Assembly: GCA_023666965.1 (NCBI GenBank)
Contig: JAMPAZ010000001.1
Location: forward strand, 227,223 to 291,222
Direction: 5' to 3'
DNA length: 64,000 bases
Origin: Muribaculum sp.
GTDB lineage: Bacteria > Bacteroidota > Bacteroidia > Bacteroidales > Muribaculaceae
The notes under the pieces were generated by a model. The model did not search any database and was not told the origin of the DNA. It was given only the letters and a program-made list of their open reading frames with translations. Numbering within the stretch: position 1 is the first letter of the stretch; each line of letters starts with the position of its first letter. The translations under genes were made by a program, and so were the position numbers. Shown piece by piece: positions 19,430-28,462 of this stretch.

Positions 19430-19519
19430 TCAGTCTCTTTTATTAGACTTCTTCTCCGCCCAGTAGCCAAGAGATATCGACATAAGACATGCCAAAACAC
19501 ACCAATATATCATAATCAT
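19430..19519 (-). CDS. 29-residue small membrane protein, overlaps aroA stop
   Basis: This reading frame gives 29 residues, MIMIYWCVLACLMSISLGY then WAEKKSNKRD. It forms one hydrophobic segment and a basic tail, as in a small single-pass membrane protein. Its ATG overlaps the aroA TGA as ATGA, and it ends 6 bases before the next gene starts. That packing is what one expects of a real coupled gene. I recognise no family. It could instead be a chance frame that fills the 92-base gap. Confidence 0.55.
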   Translation of the reverse strand: MIMIYWCVLACLMSISLGYWAEKKSNKRD

Positions 19520-20775
19520 TCAGCATTATCAGGTCTAACCTCCTCGATGCAGTAACCGAGCCGCCGCATGTCGTCCCAAAAACCGGGATAGCTCTTTGAT
19601 ACCACTTCGGCATCACGAATGACTATACCGGGAATGTAGAGTCCGACAGGCGCAAATGCCATAGCCATACGGTGGTCGTCGTAAGTGTCGATGACAACCG
19701 GCCGGTCGGAAGCCACCGGCCACCGCGAACGTCCGTCCCATTCAAGCACGGAGTCTCCTACGATGTCTATGTCGAACGACACCTTTCGCATTTCATCGCG
19801 CAAGGCCGTAAGGCGGTCGGTCTCTTTAATCCGGAGCGTAGAAAGACCAGTGATGCGGAATGGCATTCCCAACATGCATGAAGTGACGACGATGGCCTGA
19901 GCCAAATCGGGCTGCTCGCTCAAATCCAAATCGACCCGTGGATTTTGATCCGGAGTCGGCACAAGGTCAAGCACTCCTTCATCGCCCCACTCTGCCTCGA
20001 CCCCAAAATTGCGGTACAGTTCCATCAATCGACAGTCGCCTTGAAGGCTGTCGGGCCGTAGTCCCTTCAACGAAATCTCTCCGGCCGACAGAGCCTCAGC
20101 CTCAAACCAATAGGAAGCGGCCGACCAATCGGCCTCAACCGAAAAGTCAGTGACTTTATAATTCATTTGGGGTACCGAAATCACATTTCGGTCGACCTCG
20201 CACTCCACTCCCCATCGGCTCATAAGCCCGAGAGTCATCTTTATATACGGGAGCGAAACGACCTCCCCTTCCAAAGTAAGCTTAAGCCCGGAATCCATCA
20301 AAGGCGCTATCATAAGCAACGCCGACACATACTGCGAACTGACCGACGCGTCGAGATCCAGCGCTCCTCCGACAAGTTTACGGCCACGTATTTTCAACGG
20401 GGGAAAACCTTCGGCACCTACATATTCAATATCGGCTCCGCACCGACGCAACGCATCGACAAGTATACCGATAGGACGCTGACGCATACGCTCTGAGCCG
20501 TCAATCACCACGCATCGGCCTTCGCAAGAAGCAAAATAGGCCGTCAGAAAGCGCATCGCAGTTCCGGCCGCCCCGACATTGACAGTATCGGAATCGGAGT
20601 TGAGAGCATTGAGCATGACACGGGTATCGTCGCACTCGGCTACACGATCAAGCTCGCCGTTACCGCCTGAAAGGGCGTTCAACAGAAGAATCCTGTTGCT
20701 AATACTTTTTGATGACGGAAGTGTGACGATGCCCTGTGGCATCTCTTCCTCGGGAGGATAAATTTTTAAGTCCAT
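19516..20775 (-). CDS. aroA: 3-phosphoshikimate 1-carboxyvinyltransferase (EPSP synthase)
   Basis: AroA transfers enolpyruvate from PEP to shikimate 3-phosphate in the shikimate pathway. The 419-residue protein has the substrate-binding SKSISNRILLLNAL near the N-terminus. It also has GAAGTAMRFLTAY, SSQYVSALLM, RIKETDRL and the C-terminal DDHRMAM. The length is slightly below the usual 425-440 and nothing essential seems missing. It heads a long minus-strand string that may run through to birA. Confidence 0.94.
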   Translation of the reverse strand: MDLKIYPPEEEMPQGIVTLPSSKSISNRILLLNALSGGNGELDRVAECDDTRVMLNALNSDSDTVNVGAAGTAMRFLTAYFASCEGRCVVIDGSERMRQRPIGILVDALRRCGADIEYVGAEGFPPLKIRGRKLVGGALDLDASVSSQYVSALLMIAPLMDSGLKLTLEGEVVSLPYIKMTLGLMSRWGVECEVDRNVISVPQMNYKVTDFSVEADWSAASYWFEAEALSAGEISLKGLRPDSLQGDCRLMELYRNFGVEAEWGDEGVLDLVPTPDQNPRVDLDLSEQPDLAQAIVVTSCMLGMPFRITGLSTLRIKETDRLTALRDEMRKVSFDIDIVGDSVLEWDGRSRWPVASDRPVVIDTYDDHRMAMAFAPVGLYIPGIVIRDAEVVSKSYPGFWDDMRRLGYCIEEVRPDNAE

Positions 20776-20782
20776 ATCGCTA

Positions 20783-20790
20783 CAAATTTA
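20783..20790 (-). promoter_or_regulatory. Likely -7 box for aroA
   Basis: The minus strand reads TAAATTTG here, 7 bases upstream of the aroA start, a full match to the Bacteroidota -7 box. A T-rich GTTTTTC at about 20812-20818 could serve as the -33 box. The leader would be almost absent, so an upstream start cannot be excluded. Confidence 0.4.
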
Positions 20791-20837
20791 CGAAATTCCT
20801 GCGTACCCACGGAAAAACGTTGCGTAATATTTCTTAT

Positions 20838-21779
20838 CTATACCCCTTGGGATAGCCGATGGTGCATGGCAATCCAAATCTGACGCAAAATGCGCAACAA
20901 TGGCTTTGCGACAACAAGAAGCATCACTGCGGTCAATACAAGGAACACACCAACAATTCCTGATAAACCGAGACGCTCGCCGAACACGATTACCCCTATA
21001 AGCAAAGCGGTCACCGGCTCGAGCGCACCCAATATAGCAGTCACCGTCGATCCGATATTATGTATGGCTATGGCCATTGCTATGAGCGACACTACAGTGG
21101 GGAAAATGGCGATGGACAGGATGCACACCCACGAAAGAGCACCCTCAATCGGTGAAAGTCCGCCGAATATGAACAGTCGCACCCAATATACGAGCTGTCC
21201 GATAGCCACAGAATAGAATGTCATAGTCACGGAGGGAACGTCGCGGAGCACAGTTCTGTTAATCGCCACCATGTAAACGGCGTAGGCAAATGCACCTCCG
21301 AGCACAAGCAGTGTGCCTGTCGGGTTCAACGTAGTCTCGCCGTCGCCCCCGTAAAGGCACAGGATTCCCAAGCCGGCAAGGAGTATGGATGTAATCGTGA
21401 CTATTGAAATGCGCTCACCGTAAAAGACGGCATTAATCACCGCGACTATCACCGGGTATATAAACAGTATGGTTGAGGCAACCCCGGCATCCATATAACG
21501 GAAGCTCTCAAACAGGAGCCACGATGAAAAAGCAAATAGCAGGCTGAAAATGGTCATCAGCGGCAGTTGCCGGCGGGTAAGCCTGAAAGTCCTGTGTGTA
21601 ATCCACATAATCAATCCGAGAAGCACCGCGGCTATGCCGTAGCGGTAGCCGAGAACAGAATCGGCATTCATTCCTTCCGCATATAGCGGAAGCGTAAATA
21701 ACGGGTTCAATCCGTATGTGCTGGCGGCGATCGCGCCCAACAAATATCCTTTTCCGGTTTTTGACAAAGTGAATCTCAT
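20838..21779 (-). CDS. EamA / DMT-family transporter
   Basis: The 313-residue protein has about ten membrane segments arranged as two EamA repeats (residues 10-140 and 155-295). The second repeat has the typical ILGALEPVTALLIGVIVFGE. Members of this drug/metabolite transporter family move varied small solutes across the inner membrane; the substrate cannot be inferred. It lies upstream of aroA with a 62-base gap. Confidence 0.85.
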   Translation of the reverse strand: MRFTLSKTGKGYLLGAIAASTYGLNPLFTLPLYAEGMNADSVLGYRYGIAAVLLGLIMWITHRTFRLTRRQLPLMTIFSLLFAFSSWLLFESFRYMDAGVASTILFIYPVIVAVINAVFYGERISIVTITSILLAGLGILCLYGGDGETTLNPTGTLLVLGGAFAYAVYMVAINRTVLRDVPSVTMTFYSVAIGQLVYWVRLFIFGGLSPIEGALSWVCILSIAIFPTVVSLIAMAIAIHNIGSTVTAILGALEPVTALLIGVIVFGERLGLSGIVGVFLVLTAVMLLVVAKPLLRILRQIWIAMHHRLSQGV

Positions 21780-21813
21780 AACGAACGGATTTTAGACATA
21801 TCTCAATTGGCCG

Positions 21814-21821
21814 CAAAATTA
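21814..21821 (-). promoter_or_regulatory. Likely -7 box for the EamA transporter
   Basis: The minus strand reads TAATTTTG, a match to TAnnTTTG, 34 bases upstream of the start at 21779. No -33 box is evident at the usual distance. Confidence 0.4.
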
Positions 21822-21880
21822 ACGCAAATAATTCAAATCGCCTTACCGACGGCCGAGGTTTTTACGTTTTGCAACGAAGC

Positions 21881-21920
21881 TAGTCGGGCAAATCGATCCG
21901 ACGATCGATCTGCCCGACTA
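21881..21920. terminator. Long hairpin after the repeat-protein gene
   Basis: Bases 21881-21898 pair with 21903-21920 (18 positions, one mismatch) around a 4-base loop. It lies 44 bases past the stop codon of the large repeat protein. No T run follows on either strand, so it may be a terminator or an RNA end-stabilising stem. Confidence 0.55.
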
Positions 21921-21963
21921 CACATTTCCATTACCTCTTTCAAGACTTACATTCCGTGCCGCA

Positions 21964-24861
21964 TCACCTTATCGCAATCTTCTCGACCCTATCAGCCATG
22001 CGCACGATGTAGATGCCCCTCGCGAGCGACATTTCGCTCCGCAGACCATCATACACCTTGATGCCGTTAAGGTTGTATACCTCGACGTATGAATCGCCGT
22101 CAACCGCCACATCATCTATGCCGGAAAAATTTGAATCTTCGACGATATTGTAGAATTCTTTCCAAATGGCCGCCACGCGGTATGCCGACGACGAATTTTT
22201 CGGCACGTGCAGAAGGCATTGGCTTTTGCTGGTCGAGTTCAAGCTCTGTCCGGTAAGTGAGGGCGGGATGGATGATTCGCAGTAAATGTCAGATGGTGTG
22301 CAGTCGTGCAGCAGATTCCTGCATCTGCTGTTGACCTCCGCTCCGAAATAAATTTTCGACACATTTCTTCTAATCATCGGAGTCCATTCAGCCGGGATGT
22401 TTTCATCTTCACCTAATCCATAATACTTTTTTAGATTGGCAGCGTTAAACCTAAGCGTCGTTTCGGGTGATGTGGTGCCTCTTTCAAATCCGAATGCGCT
22501 CCATTCGATGGTTACTACTCCCTTTCCGATGGTGATGTCGCTTAGATTTTGGCATTCGGCGAAGCAGTCGTTGCCGATAACCGTCACATTGTCGGGAATG
22601 ACGACAGACGTGATTCGCGTACCCCTGAAAATAAACTTAGGCAGCGCTTTTACCCTCTTTCCGATATTCAGTGTGGTGAATTTCGGGCAATTGCCAAATG
22701 TAAGATTGCTGTGATGATCATTTTCGGTGGTCACTTGCCGTGCGCGGTAATTCACCTCCTCAAGATTCGAGCAATTCTTAAATGCTCCCGGCGCGATTGT
22801 ATGTATATTTTCAGGAATTGTTATCGAACGGACGTAGGGCGAACCGGCAAAAGCGCTTGACCTTATTTCTACCACGTTGAATATATTACCGGTAGACCCG
22901 CTCCTAACCTGATTTGGGATTACGACATCTTCAAGCGCAGTCCCCTCATAGCCGATGACTGCGACCTCCGTGTCAGAGATCTCGGTATATTTCAGATTTG
23001 TCGACGGTGTTTCTTCATCGTCCGGATCGTCGGGTGGCGTATTGCTGTCAGTAACGACTATATACCAATCATTCTGATATGTATTTCCGCTATTGTCGGT
23101 GACAACCAATCGGATTGTTGCCGAACCTTCTCCAATGGCCTTGACCAGACCGTCCTGAACAGTCGCAACAGCGGCGTCTGATGAGCTCCAAGACTTAGAC
23201 TTTAGCGTGGCATCACCGCTCGCGTTAAGTGTGTAGCCTATCATGACAGTCTCGCCGATATTGAGTGTGTACGACGTTCGATCGGGAATAATCGTGATGA
23301 AGCCTCCACCGCCCCCCTCCGTTTTTATATTCTCAAACTTATTCCAGGGAGTGGTCTGACGATATTTGTCGACGCTGGCCGCAGGACAATACAATGTAGC
23401 CTTATCATATACGGAAAAGATATCACTTGATGCTTTTATAGGGGTAGCTGCCATGTATCTCACGGAGATAATTTGATTACAATCCGCGAATGCCCATTCC
23501 CCAATGGAAGTGACGGAGTTGGGAAGCGTGATGCTTTGCAGGCTTGTACAACCCTCGAATGCTTTTCTCCCAATGTAAGTTACGGAGTTAGGAATCGAGA
23601 TGCTTTGCAGGCTTGAACATTCTATGAATGCTCCTCCCCAAATGGAAGTTACGGAGTTAGGAATCTCGATGCTTTGCAGGCTTGAACATTCCCTGAATGC
23701 CTCAGCCGCAATTGAAGTGACAGAATTGGAAAGCGTGATGCTTTGCAGACTTGTACACTTTTCGAATGCATACTCCCCAATGGAAGTGACGGAGTTGGGA
23801 AGCGTGATGCTTTGCAGACTTGTACAATCGTCGAATGCCCGTTCCCCAATGGAAGTGACGGAGTTGGGAAGCGTGATGCTTTGCAGTTTACTACAAGCGA
23901 GGAATGTGCCATCCTCTATCGCAGTTACCGAGTTAGGAATCGAGATGCTTTGCAGTTTATAACAAGCGAGGAATGCCCTTTCCCCAATGGAAGTGACGGA
24001 GTTGGGAAGCGTGATGCTTTGCAGACTTGCACAATATTCGAATGCATACTCCCCAATGGAAGTGACCGAGTTAGGAAGCGTGATGCTTTGCAGACTTGTA
24101 CAATTGATGAATGCTTGCAGCCCAATGGACGTTACGGAGTTGGGAAGCGTGATGCTTTGCAGGCTTGTACAATTGTTGAATGCTCGCCACCCAATGGAAG
24201 TGACGGAGTTGGGAAGCGTGATGCTTTGCAGACTTGTACAATATCCGAATACTCCTTCCCCAATGGAAGTGACCGAGTTAGGAATCTCGATGTTTTGCAG
24301 GCTTGAACAACTCTCGAATGCACACTCCCCAATGGAAGTGACCGAGTTAGGAATCTCGATGTTTTGCAGGCTTGAACAACTCTCGAATGCACACTCCCCA
24401 ATGGAAGTGACCGAGTTAGGAATCGAGATGCTTTGCAGTTTACTACAACAGAGGAATGTGCCATCCTTTATCGCAGTTACCGAGTTAGGAATAGTTATAT
24501 CCTGCATACGATCACACCTCACGAATGCTCTGTCTCCAATGGAAGTGATTGAGTTAGGAATCGTAATGCTTTTAAGATCAGCCCAATTCCGGAATGCTTC
24601 GCTTGCAATTTCTGTGACTTCGTAGCTCTTACCGTTATAAGATACGTGATCTAAAATTTTAATATTCAAAGTTCCAACTTTCGAATAATCCCAATACGGA
24701 GTTGAATAATATCCGGTTACTGTGGCTGTTTCATCATTTATAGTGTATTTTACATAATCCACTGTTACTGTTACGGCTAAGATTCTCATTGGGGCAACAG
24801 CCATCAAGAAAGCAAGCAGCAACAGGATTGTAGCCCGGGATTTATGATACAAGTTCTGCAT
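21964..24861 (-). CDS. BspA-type leucine-rich repeat surface protein with Ig-like domain
   Basis: The 965-residue protein has a signal peptide (residues 1-29). Sixteen tandem 23-residue BspA/LRR_5 repeats follow (about 95-463), with a consensus close to [16 protein letters not shown] then AFxxC. A Gly run leads to a bacterial Ig-like (Big_2) domain (about 523-606) and an acidic linker. A second, more diverged LRR_5 set spans about 650-850. The last 50 residues ([14 protein letters not shown], then [13 protein letters not shown]) resemble a type IX secretion sorting domain. It is likely surface-exposed and may bind host or microbial ligands; no ligand can be named. Confidence 0.85.
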   Translation of the reverse strand: MQNLYHKSRATILLLLAFLMAVAPMRILAVTVTVDYVKYTINDETATVTGYYSTPYWDYSKVGTLNIKILDHVSYNGKSYEVTEIASEAFRNWADLKSITIPNSITSIGDRAFVRCDRMQDITIPNSVTAIKDGTFLCCSKLQSISIPNSVTSIGECAFESCSSLQNIEIPNSVTSIGECAFESCSSLQNIEIPNSVTSIGEGVFGYCTSLQSITLPNSVTSIGWRAFNNCTSLQSITLPNSVTSIGLQAFINCTSLQSITLPNSVTSIGEYAFEYCASLQSITLPNSVTSIGERAFLACYKLQSISIPNSVTAIEDGTFLACSKLQSITLPNSVTSIGERAFDDCTSLQSITLPNSVTSIGEYAFEKCTSLQSITLSNSVTSIAAEAFRECSSLQSIEIPNSVTSIWGGAFIECSSLQSISIPNSVTYIGRKAFEGCTSLQSITLPNSVTSIGEWAFADCNQIISVRYMAATPIKASSDIFSVYDKATLYCPAASVDKYRQTTPWNKFENIKTEGGGGGFITIIPDRTSYTLNIGETVMIGYTLNASGDATLKSKSWSSSDAAVATVQDGLVKAIGEGSATIRLVVTDNSGNTYQNDWYIVVTDSNTPPDDPDDEETPSTNLKYTEISDTEVAVIGYEGTALEDVVIPNQVRSGSTGNIFNVVEIRSSAFAGSPYVRSITIPENIHTIAPGAFKNCSNLEEVNYRARQVTTENDHHSNLTFGNCPKFTTLNIGKRVKALPKFIFRGTRITSVVIPDNVTVIGNDCFAECQNLSDITIGKGVVTIEWSAFGFERGTTSPETTLRFNAANLKKYYGLGEDENIPAEWTPMIRRNVSKIYFGAEVNSRCRNLLHDCTPSDIYCESSIPPSLTGQSLNSTSKSQCLLHVPKNSSSAYRVAAIWKEFYNIVEDSNFSGIDDVAVDGDSYVEVYNLNGIKVYDGLRSEMSLARGIYIVRMADRVEKIAIR
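23473..24579 (-). repeat. Sixteen 69-base tandem repeats within the LRR gene
   Basis: The 69-base unit encodes one 23-residue leucine-rich repeat. Many copies are nearly identical in DNA as well as protein. The units at 24262-24330 and 24331-24399 appear identical, which points to recent duplication. Such an array can gain or lose units by recombination or slippage without shifting the frame. Confidence 0.9.
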
Positions 24862-24911
24862 ATTAATTTAATATTTTATTGATTTATAGCGTGTTGTGAA
24901 TCGGCACTAAC

Positions 24912-25499
24912 TTAAAATAGATTGAACAATGTACAGTTGCCCGTCGAAATATTCACGAGGACTCCAATTAAGAAGCTCCATAGCCTCTCAACATAAACTT
25001 TACCTTTGCTTGGCTTTTCGCCTTGGTAAATATTTATTGTGCCATTGTTGTCACCGTAGATGTTGACGCTGTCACCCGTCTTGTTATTATTAGTTGTAAA
25101 ATTAAGTATGGACTCGCTTTGCTGATCTTCGGCATCAAGGCCGGGTAGAAAGTCGAATTGGGTCAGTGGTTGGGTGACAAACGGAATACCATTTTGCATA
25201 GCAATGCTGATTAAGGCTTGCTTGGACATGTTGGCAGGACGATGTAGAAATATCACATTGTTAACCTCGCAGTCCAAAATCCGCTGAATGCTGTAGTTGT
25301 CAATACTTCCAAAGAAGAAAATGAGTACTTTCTCTCCGGTCTTCGGATGGGTAATTAATAGCGACTGACGTATTTGTTCTGTTTTAACGCCACGACAATT
25401 AAATTCACTCTCTGCCCTTGTCAAAAGGTCGTAAAAAATGTCAGGGCACTGACTTTGATATTTCTCTAAGCCCGTAATCCAAAGTATGCCTCTTTGCAT
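24912..25499 (-). CDS. Orphan 195-residue protein of unknown function
   Basis: I do not recognise this gene. Its N-terminal 125 residues look like a soluble alpha/beta domain (GILWITGLEKYQ; KVLIFFFGSIDNYSIQRI; NNVIFLHRP). An Asn/Gly-rich strand-forming linker follows (SVNIYGDNNGTINIYQG, about 148-164). The C-terminus is hydrophobic (WSFLIGVLVNI) and could touch a membrane. Asn-rich NIYGDNN linkers occur in proteins that join a sensor or enzyme head to a membrane or oligomer part, but that is only an analogy. It ends 50 bases before the LRR gene starts and may share its transcript. Confidence 0.6.
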   Translation of the reverse strand: MQRGILWITGLEKYQSQCPDIFYDLLTRAESEFNCRGVKTEQIRQSLLITHPKTGEKVLIFFFGSIDNYSIQRILDCEVNNVIFLHRPANMSKQALISIAMQNGIPFVTQPLTQFDFLPGLDAEDQQSESILNFTTNNNKTGDSVNIYGDNNGTINIYQGEKPSKGKVYVERLWSFLIGVLVNISTGNCTLFNLF

Positions 25500-25578
25500 C
25501 TTACCATTGCATCAATGTGTCTTTCCGGCCCCGAATCAGACGGTTAATATTTGGAAACTGTGCGTGTACATACACAGA

Positions 25579-25743
25579 GCGTGAAGCCGATTGTTGCCCG
25601 CTCCACAATCTGAGGCCTTCGCATTGCCCTTCCTGCCGAAACGAGCAACGGAGACCTCACGCCGTATGATACGCCCAAACGGACATGGCTTCACGCCACA
25701 TTGCGCTTAGGCAACGAATCATACCCATGAGCATCATCGTTGC
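25579..25743 (-). ncRNA. Candidate structured RNA or conserved leader element
   Basis: A perfect 10-base helix (25579-25588 with 25687-25696, GCGTGAAGCC/GGCTTCACGC) encloses two hairpins that abut it and each other. These are 25589-25594 with 25605-25610, and 25611-25621 with 25649-25659. A further 7-base hairpin (25711-25717 with 25737-25743) lies just outside. A strong minus-strand promoter at 25911-25942 would transcribe it. It could be a free RNA or the long leader of the 195-residue gene. I could not match it to a known family. The minus strand also holds a short frame reading YVHAQFPNINRL near 25550, which may reflect a repeated genomic element. Confidence 0.45.
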
Positions 25744-25910
25744 AGGGCCGCTTGACAGGAATTGAAAGTTGCGAAGTTTCAGATTGTCAGAAACCAAGCG
25801 CCAATAACGCTTTTAATAATATGTGTCATTAACAAATACCCTCCCCAATTCCGACAAACAAGCAGAACCAGCGTGTCGGCCGACGGCATGAGGTAATTGC
25901 TATTTACACG

Positions 25911-25942
25911 CAAATTTAACCGAAATTCTTCACCCGACAAAA
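25911..25942 (-). promoter_or_regulatory. Minus-strand promoter upstream of the structured element
   Basis: The minus strand reads TTTTG at 25942-25938, then 19 bases, then TAAATTTG at 25918-25911. Both boxes match the Bacteroidota consensus. It would start transcription near 25904, some 400 bases before the 195-residue gene. The rest of the 25500-26056 gap shows nothing else I recognise. Confidence 0.65.
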
Positions 25943-25996
25943 TGAAACGATGGGCTATTTGGATACAATTTTTAGCGGACGGCGTATTTTTTTGCT

Positions 25997-26003
25997 TACT
26001 TTG
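25997..26003 (+). promoter_or_regulatory. Possible -7 box for the sigma factor operon
   Basis: TACTTTG lies 54 bases before the sigma factor start and is one base short of the usual TAnnTTTG. The match is imperfect, and an ECF-type autoregulated promoter could be used instead. Confidence 0.3.
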
Positions 26004-26056
26004 TGTTACAAAACCCAAATAAGTACGTTTATTAGGTGTAAAAACGATAAAACGAC

Positions 26057-26560
26057 ATGGAGCAAAACCACTTGGCATCGACATTCAATCTGCTTAGGAC
26101 TCGCCTGCGAATCATCGCCACGAGCATCTTAGGCAATGACGACGATGCCCAGGATGCCATTCAGGACGCTTTTTATAAGCTTTGGAAAGGCCATTCAGAC
26201 TTGGCTTCGCGGTCAGAAGCCGAACGACTTTCGGTCACGGCGGTCAAGAATGCCTCCATCGACCTGCTCCGCCGCCGCACTACGAGCCGCGCCGACCAAA
26301 TCGACGACAATATGGCCGAGGAGATCAGCGAAGAAGCGTCTGAGCCGGAACGCGAAGAGGTGTTCAAAAGAGTAAAAACTATCATAGACATGCAACTGTC
26401 GGAACGACAGCGAACCGTGCTGATGATGCGCGACATGGAGGACTTATCGTTTAGAGAAATCGCCGAACGGCTCAATATGTCGGAAGAAAACGTCAGAATG
26501 ACTTTGAGCCGAACACGTAAAATAGTAAGGACCATCTATCAAAACATGAATTATGACTAA
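26057..26560 (+). CDS. ECF-type RNA polymerase sigma factor
   Basis: The 167-residue protein has the two sigma-70 domains of extracytoplasmic-function factors. Region 2 (residues 20-80) has DDAQDAIQDAFYKLWKG, and region 4 (110-165) has LSERQRTVLMMRDMEDLSFREIAERLNMSEENVR, shown here in part. It should direct RNA polymerase to a small regulon in response to an envelope or nutrient signal. The gene overlaps the next one by 8 bases. The following membrane protein may be its partner or anti-sigma factor. Confidence 0.88.
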   Translation: MEQNHLASTFNLLRTRLRIIATSILGNDDDAQDAIQDAFYKLWKGHSDLASRSEAERLSVTAVKNASIDLLRRRTTSRADQIDDNMAEEISEEASEPEREEVFKRVKTIIDMQLSERQRTVLMMRDMEDLSFREIAERLNMSEENVRMTLSRTRKIVRTIYQNMNYD

Positions 26561-27041
26561 GCGCACCAATCCATACGAAAAACTGTCGGCGGAAGAGCTT
26601 GACGAATTAATTGAATGCTACTTCGACTGTACGCTGAGCGAAGACGACGAGTTGTCGCTACGAAAAGTGTTGTCGGTCACGAGCCTTGACTCGCCCTCAA
26701 TACGCGAGGCGAAAGCCGTGATGGGATATGGCGTGGCTTTAAAAGCCAAAATGTCAGCGAAGAGCAAAGATCGGAATTGGCGAACGAAATGGTTCCGCAT
26801 CACCGGCGTGGCCGGCGCGGTGGCTATATTATTGAGTATCGGAGCGTATATGCACCACGAATCGACCGACGAAGACTATTGCGTGGCCTACGTCAACGGG
26901 CAGCGCATAAACAATCAAGAGGCCATCATGCAGATGATGAAAGTCGACCTGCTGACGATGCAGGCAGGTTCGGAAAGCGTTGCCGGCAATATCGACAGCG
27001 ACTTCTCAGCATTGCGAGAGGCAATTGGCGAATTAAACTAA
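26553..27041 (+). CDS. Putative anti-sigma factor, single-pass membrane protein
   Basis: The 162-residue protein has a soluble N-terminal part rich in Glu and Asp (residues 1-70), one membrane segment (about 78-98) and a short periplasmic tail. The topology and the 8-base overlap with the sigma gene suit an anti-sigma factor. I see no classical zinc-binding HxxxCxxC motif, so it would be a non-canonical one. I recall similar genes following sigma factors in Bacteroidales. The function is inferred from context. Confidence 0.6.
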   Translation: MTKRTNPYEKLSAEELDELIECYFDCTLSEDDELSLRKVLSVTSLDSPSIREAKAVMGYGVALKAKMSAKSKDRNWRTKWFRITGVAGAVAILLSIGAYMHHESTDEDYCVAYVNGQRINNQEAIMQMMKVDLLTMQAGSESVAGNIDSDFSALREAIGELN

Positions 27042-27069
27042 AATTGTGTCCTAAAACAACCAGTCATTT

Positions 27070-27528
27070 ATGAATTATCGACTACAAATATTGGCGTTGC
27101 TCGTCACGTTTGCCTGGATTCCGTCACTGGCTCAAAGCGAACTGAACATCTCGAAGCTGTTCGACGGGCAATTTCGCGACGACAAAAACGCAGTGGAGAC
27201 AATAATCACCGGAGATCCACTCTATGAGTATTACTTAGACTACTACCACAGTCTGTCATTTTCAAAAGAGCCTGACAAAGTGGCTCTAATCGAGCCGTTG
27301 GTCACCAAGGACGGAGCCGAGGCCATCGACAAGGAGGTGTCGTATCGCGGAGGTAAACTCTACTACGCCTTTTATACATTTCCCCCGTTAAAGAAAAACG
27401 GCATATCCAAATCTAACCGCTACCTGTTTTATCTCAACCAATACGCTGTCGGACGCGACGGCGTCACATTAATATATATGTCGGGAGAAGCCACCCGTAA
27501 ACAAGTAAAGAAAATGCTTAAAAAGTAA
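27070..27528 (+). CDS. Small secreted protein, DUF6108-like
   Basis: The 152-residue protein has a signal peptide (residues 1-21, ending LAQS). A compact mature part ends LIYMSGEATRKQVKKMLKK. It resembles the DUF6108 family found beside sigma factor genes in Bacteroidales, though I hold that family name loosely. The role is unknown. It sits between the putative anti-sigma factor and two outer-membrane proteins. Confidence 0.55.
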   Translation: MNYRLQILALLVTFAWIPSLAQSELNISKLFDGQFRDDKNAVETIITGDPLYEYYLDYYHSLSFSKEPDKVALIEPLVTKDGAEAIDKEVSYRGGKLYYAFYTFPPLKKNGISKSNRYLFYLNQYAVGRDGVTLIYMSGEATRKQVKKMLKK

Positions 27529-27533
27529 TCAAA

Positions 27534-28442
27534 ATGAGACTTATCGTTAACTTCATCCTTTTTGCCGCCATACTCTGGTCGGTGCCCACCGGCTTATCGG
27601 CTCAAGAGACAGCCACGCCGTCCGATACGCTGATTGTGACTGAAAAGGCAAAAAACATAGTCGTCACCCAAAGCGACGGAAGCGTCAAAATATCCATTAG
27701 CGGATATGGGAATAAACTTGACAACGACTACACATACACTTCGTCGGCACACCGTCCTGACAGCACCGAATCAGACATTTGGGATCTGAGGATGCTTAAA
27801 GCTCCGTCAGCCGACGGCAAATGGAGATTCATCATAAGGCGCTTTTATATGGGAGGCAGCCTCGACACCGATGGTCCGATAGACATGGCCTATTGGAGGT
27901 CATTCGACTATGGCATACAAGAATTAATAGGAGTTGAATACAGTCCATGGCGCATGGGGCCGAGGTTCTCTATCGGAGCCGGGATGGGCATTCGGAGAGT
28001 GTCAACCCATAAGGACACCGACAAGATGCTGTTTCTTAAGTCAGCAGGCGAAATCGCCGTCCAGCCGTCAGTGGCAAGCACAAACAGCCAACTTTCATGG
28101 GTCGATATTTTCCATCTCGACGTACCGGTGTCCTTAACCCAGCCGTTTTCAAAGCACTGGGCCATGAGTGTCGGAGCAACAGTAAACTTCAACACCTACG
28201 TGGTGGCCGGTTCGAACTATAAGGTATTGGGCGAAAACGAGTTCGGACTGCCCACGGGGCACAAAGTTGAAGAATCGTACAAGCACTTGTATCAACGTCC
28301 GGTCACGGTGGAATTCAACGCGGCCATCGGATACCTTGACGGACTGGCCTTATATGTGAAGTACTCACCGATGCCGATTTTTAAAGACGGCAAGGGACCA
28401 AAGTTTAAAACCATATCCTTCGGGATCATGGTCGGATTTTAA
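27534..28442 (+). CDS. Outer-membrane beta-barrel protein, first of a paralogous pair
   Basis: The 302-residue protein has a signal peptide ending near residue 24 (LSAQE). Many alternating amphipathic strands follow (for example GVEYSPWRMGPRFSIGAG and ISFGIMVGF at the very end), as in a small outer-membrane barrel. It shares layout and several motifs with the next gene: an acidic N-terminal TDTLIV-type segment, a WDLRM/WEISW strand, RPVTVE/RPVTVD and YVKYSPM/YVRYSPM. The two probably arose by duplication. It is likely part of the sigma factor regulon. Confidence 0.7.
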   Translation: MRLIVNFILFAAILWSVPTGLSAQETATPSDTLIVTEKAKNIVVTQSDGSVKISISGYGNKLDNDYTYTSSAHRPDSTESDIWDLRMLKAPSADGKWRFIIRRFYMGGSLDTDGPIDMAYWRSFDYGIQELIGVEYSPWRMGPRFSIGAGMGIRRVSTHKDTDKMLFLKSAGEIAVQPSVASTNSQLSWVDIFHLDVPVSLTQPFSKHWAMSVGATVNFNTYVVAGSNYKVLGENEFGLPTGHKVEESYKHLYQRPVTVEFNAAIGYLDGLALYVKYSPMPIFKDGKGPKFKTISFGIMVGF

Positions 28443-28462
28443 CTGACAAAACTCTCGACTAT

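Noticed and set aside
23473..24579. Regular array that might be taken for a CRISPR
   Set aside because: The units are contiguous coding repeats with no unique spacers and no cas genes are near.
23600..24625. Long open frames on the plus strand across the LRR repeat array
   Set aside because: They are antisense shadows made by the 69-base repeats, whose length is a multiple of three, and they have no independent start context or recognisable domain.
25500..26056. tmRNA, RNase P RNA or SRP RNA in the gap
   Set aside because: None of the conserved core sequences I know for these RNAs is present on either strand.
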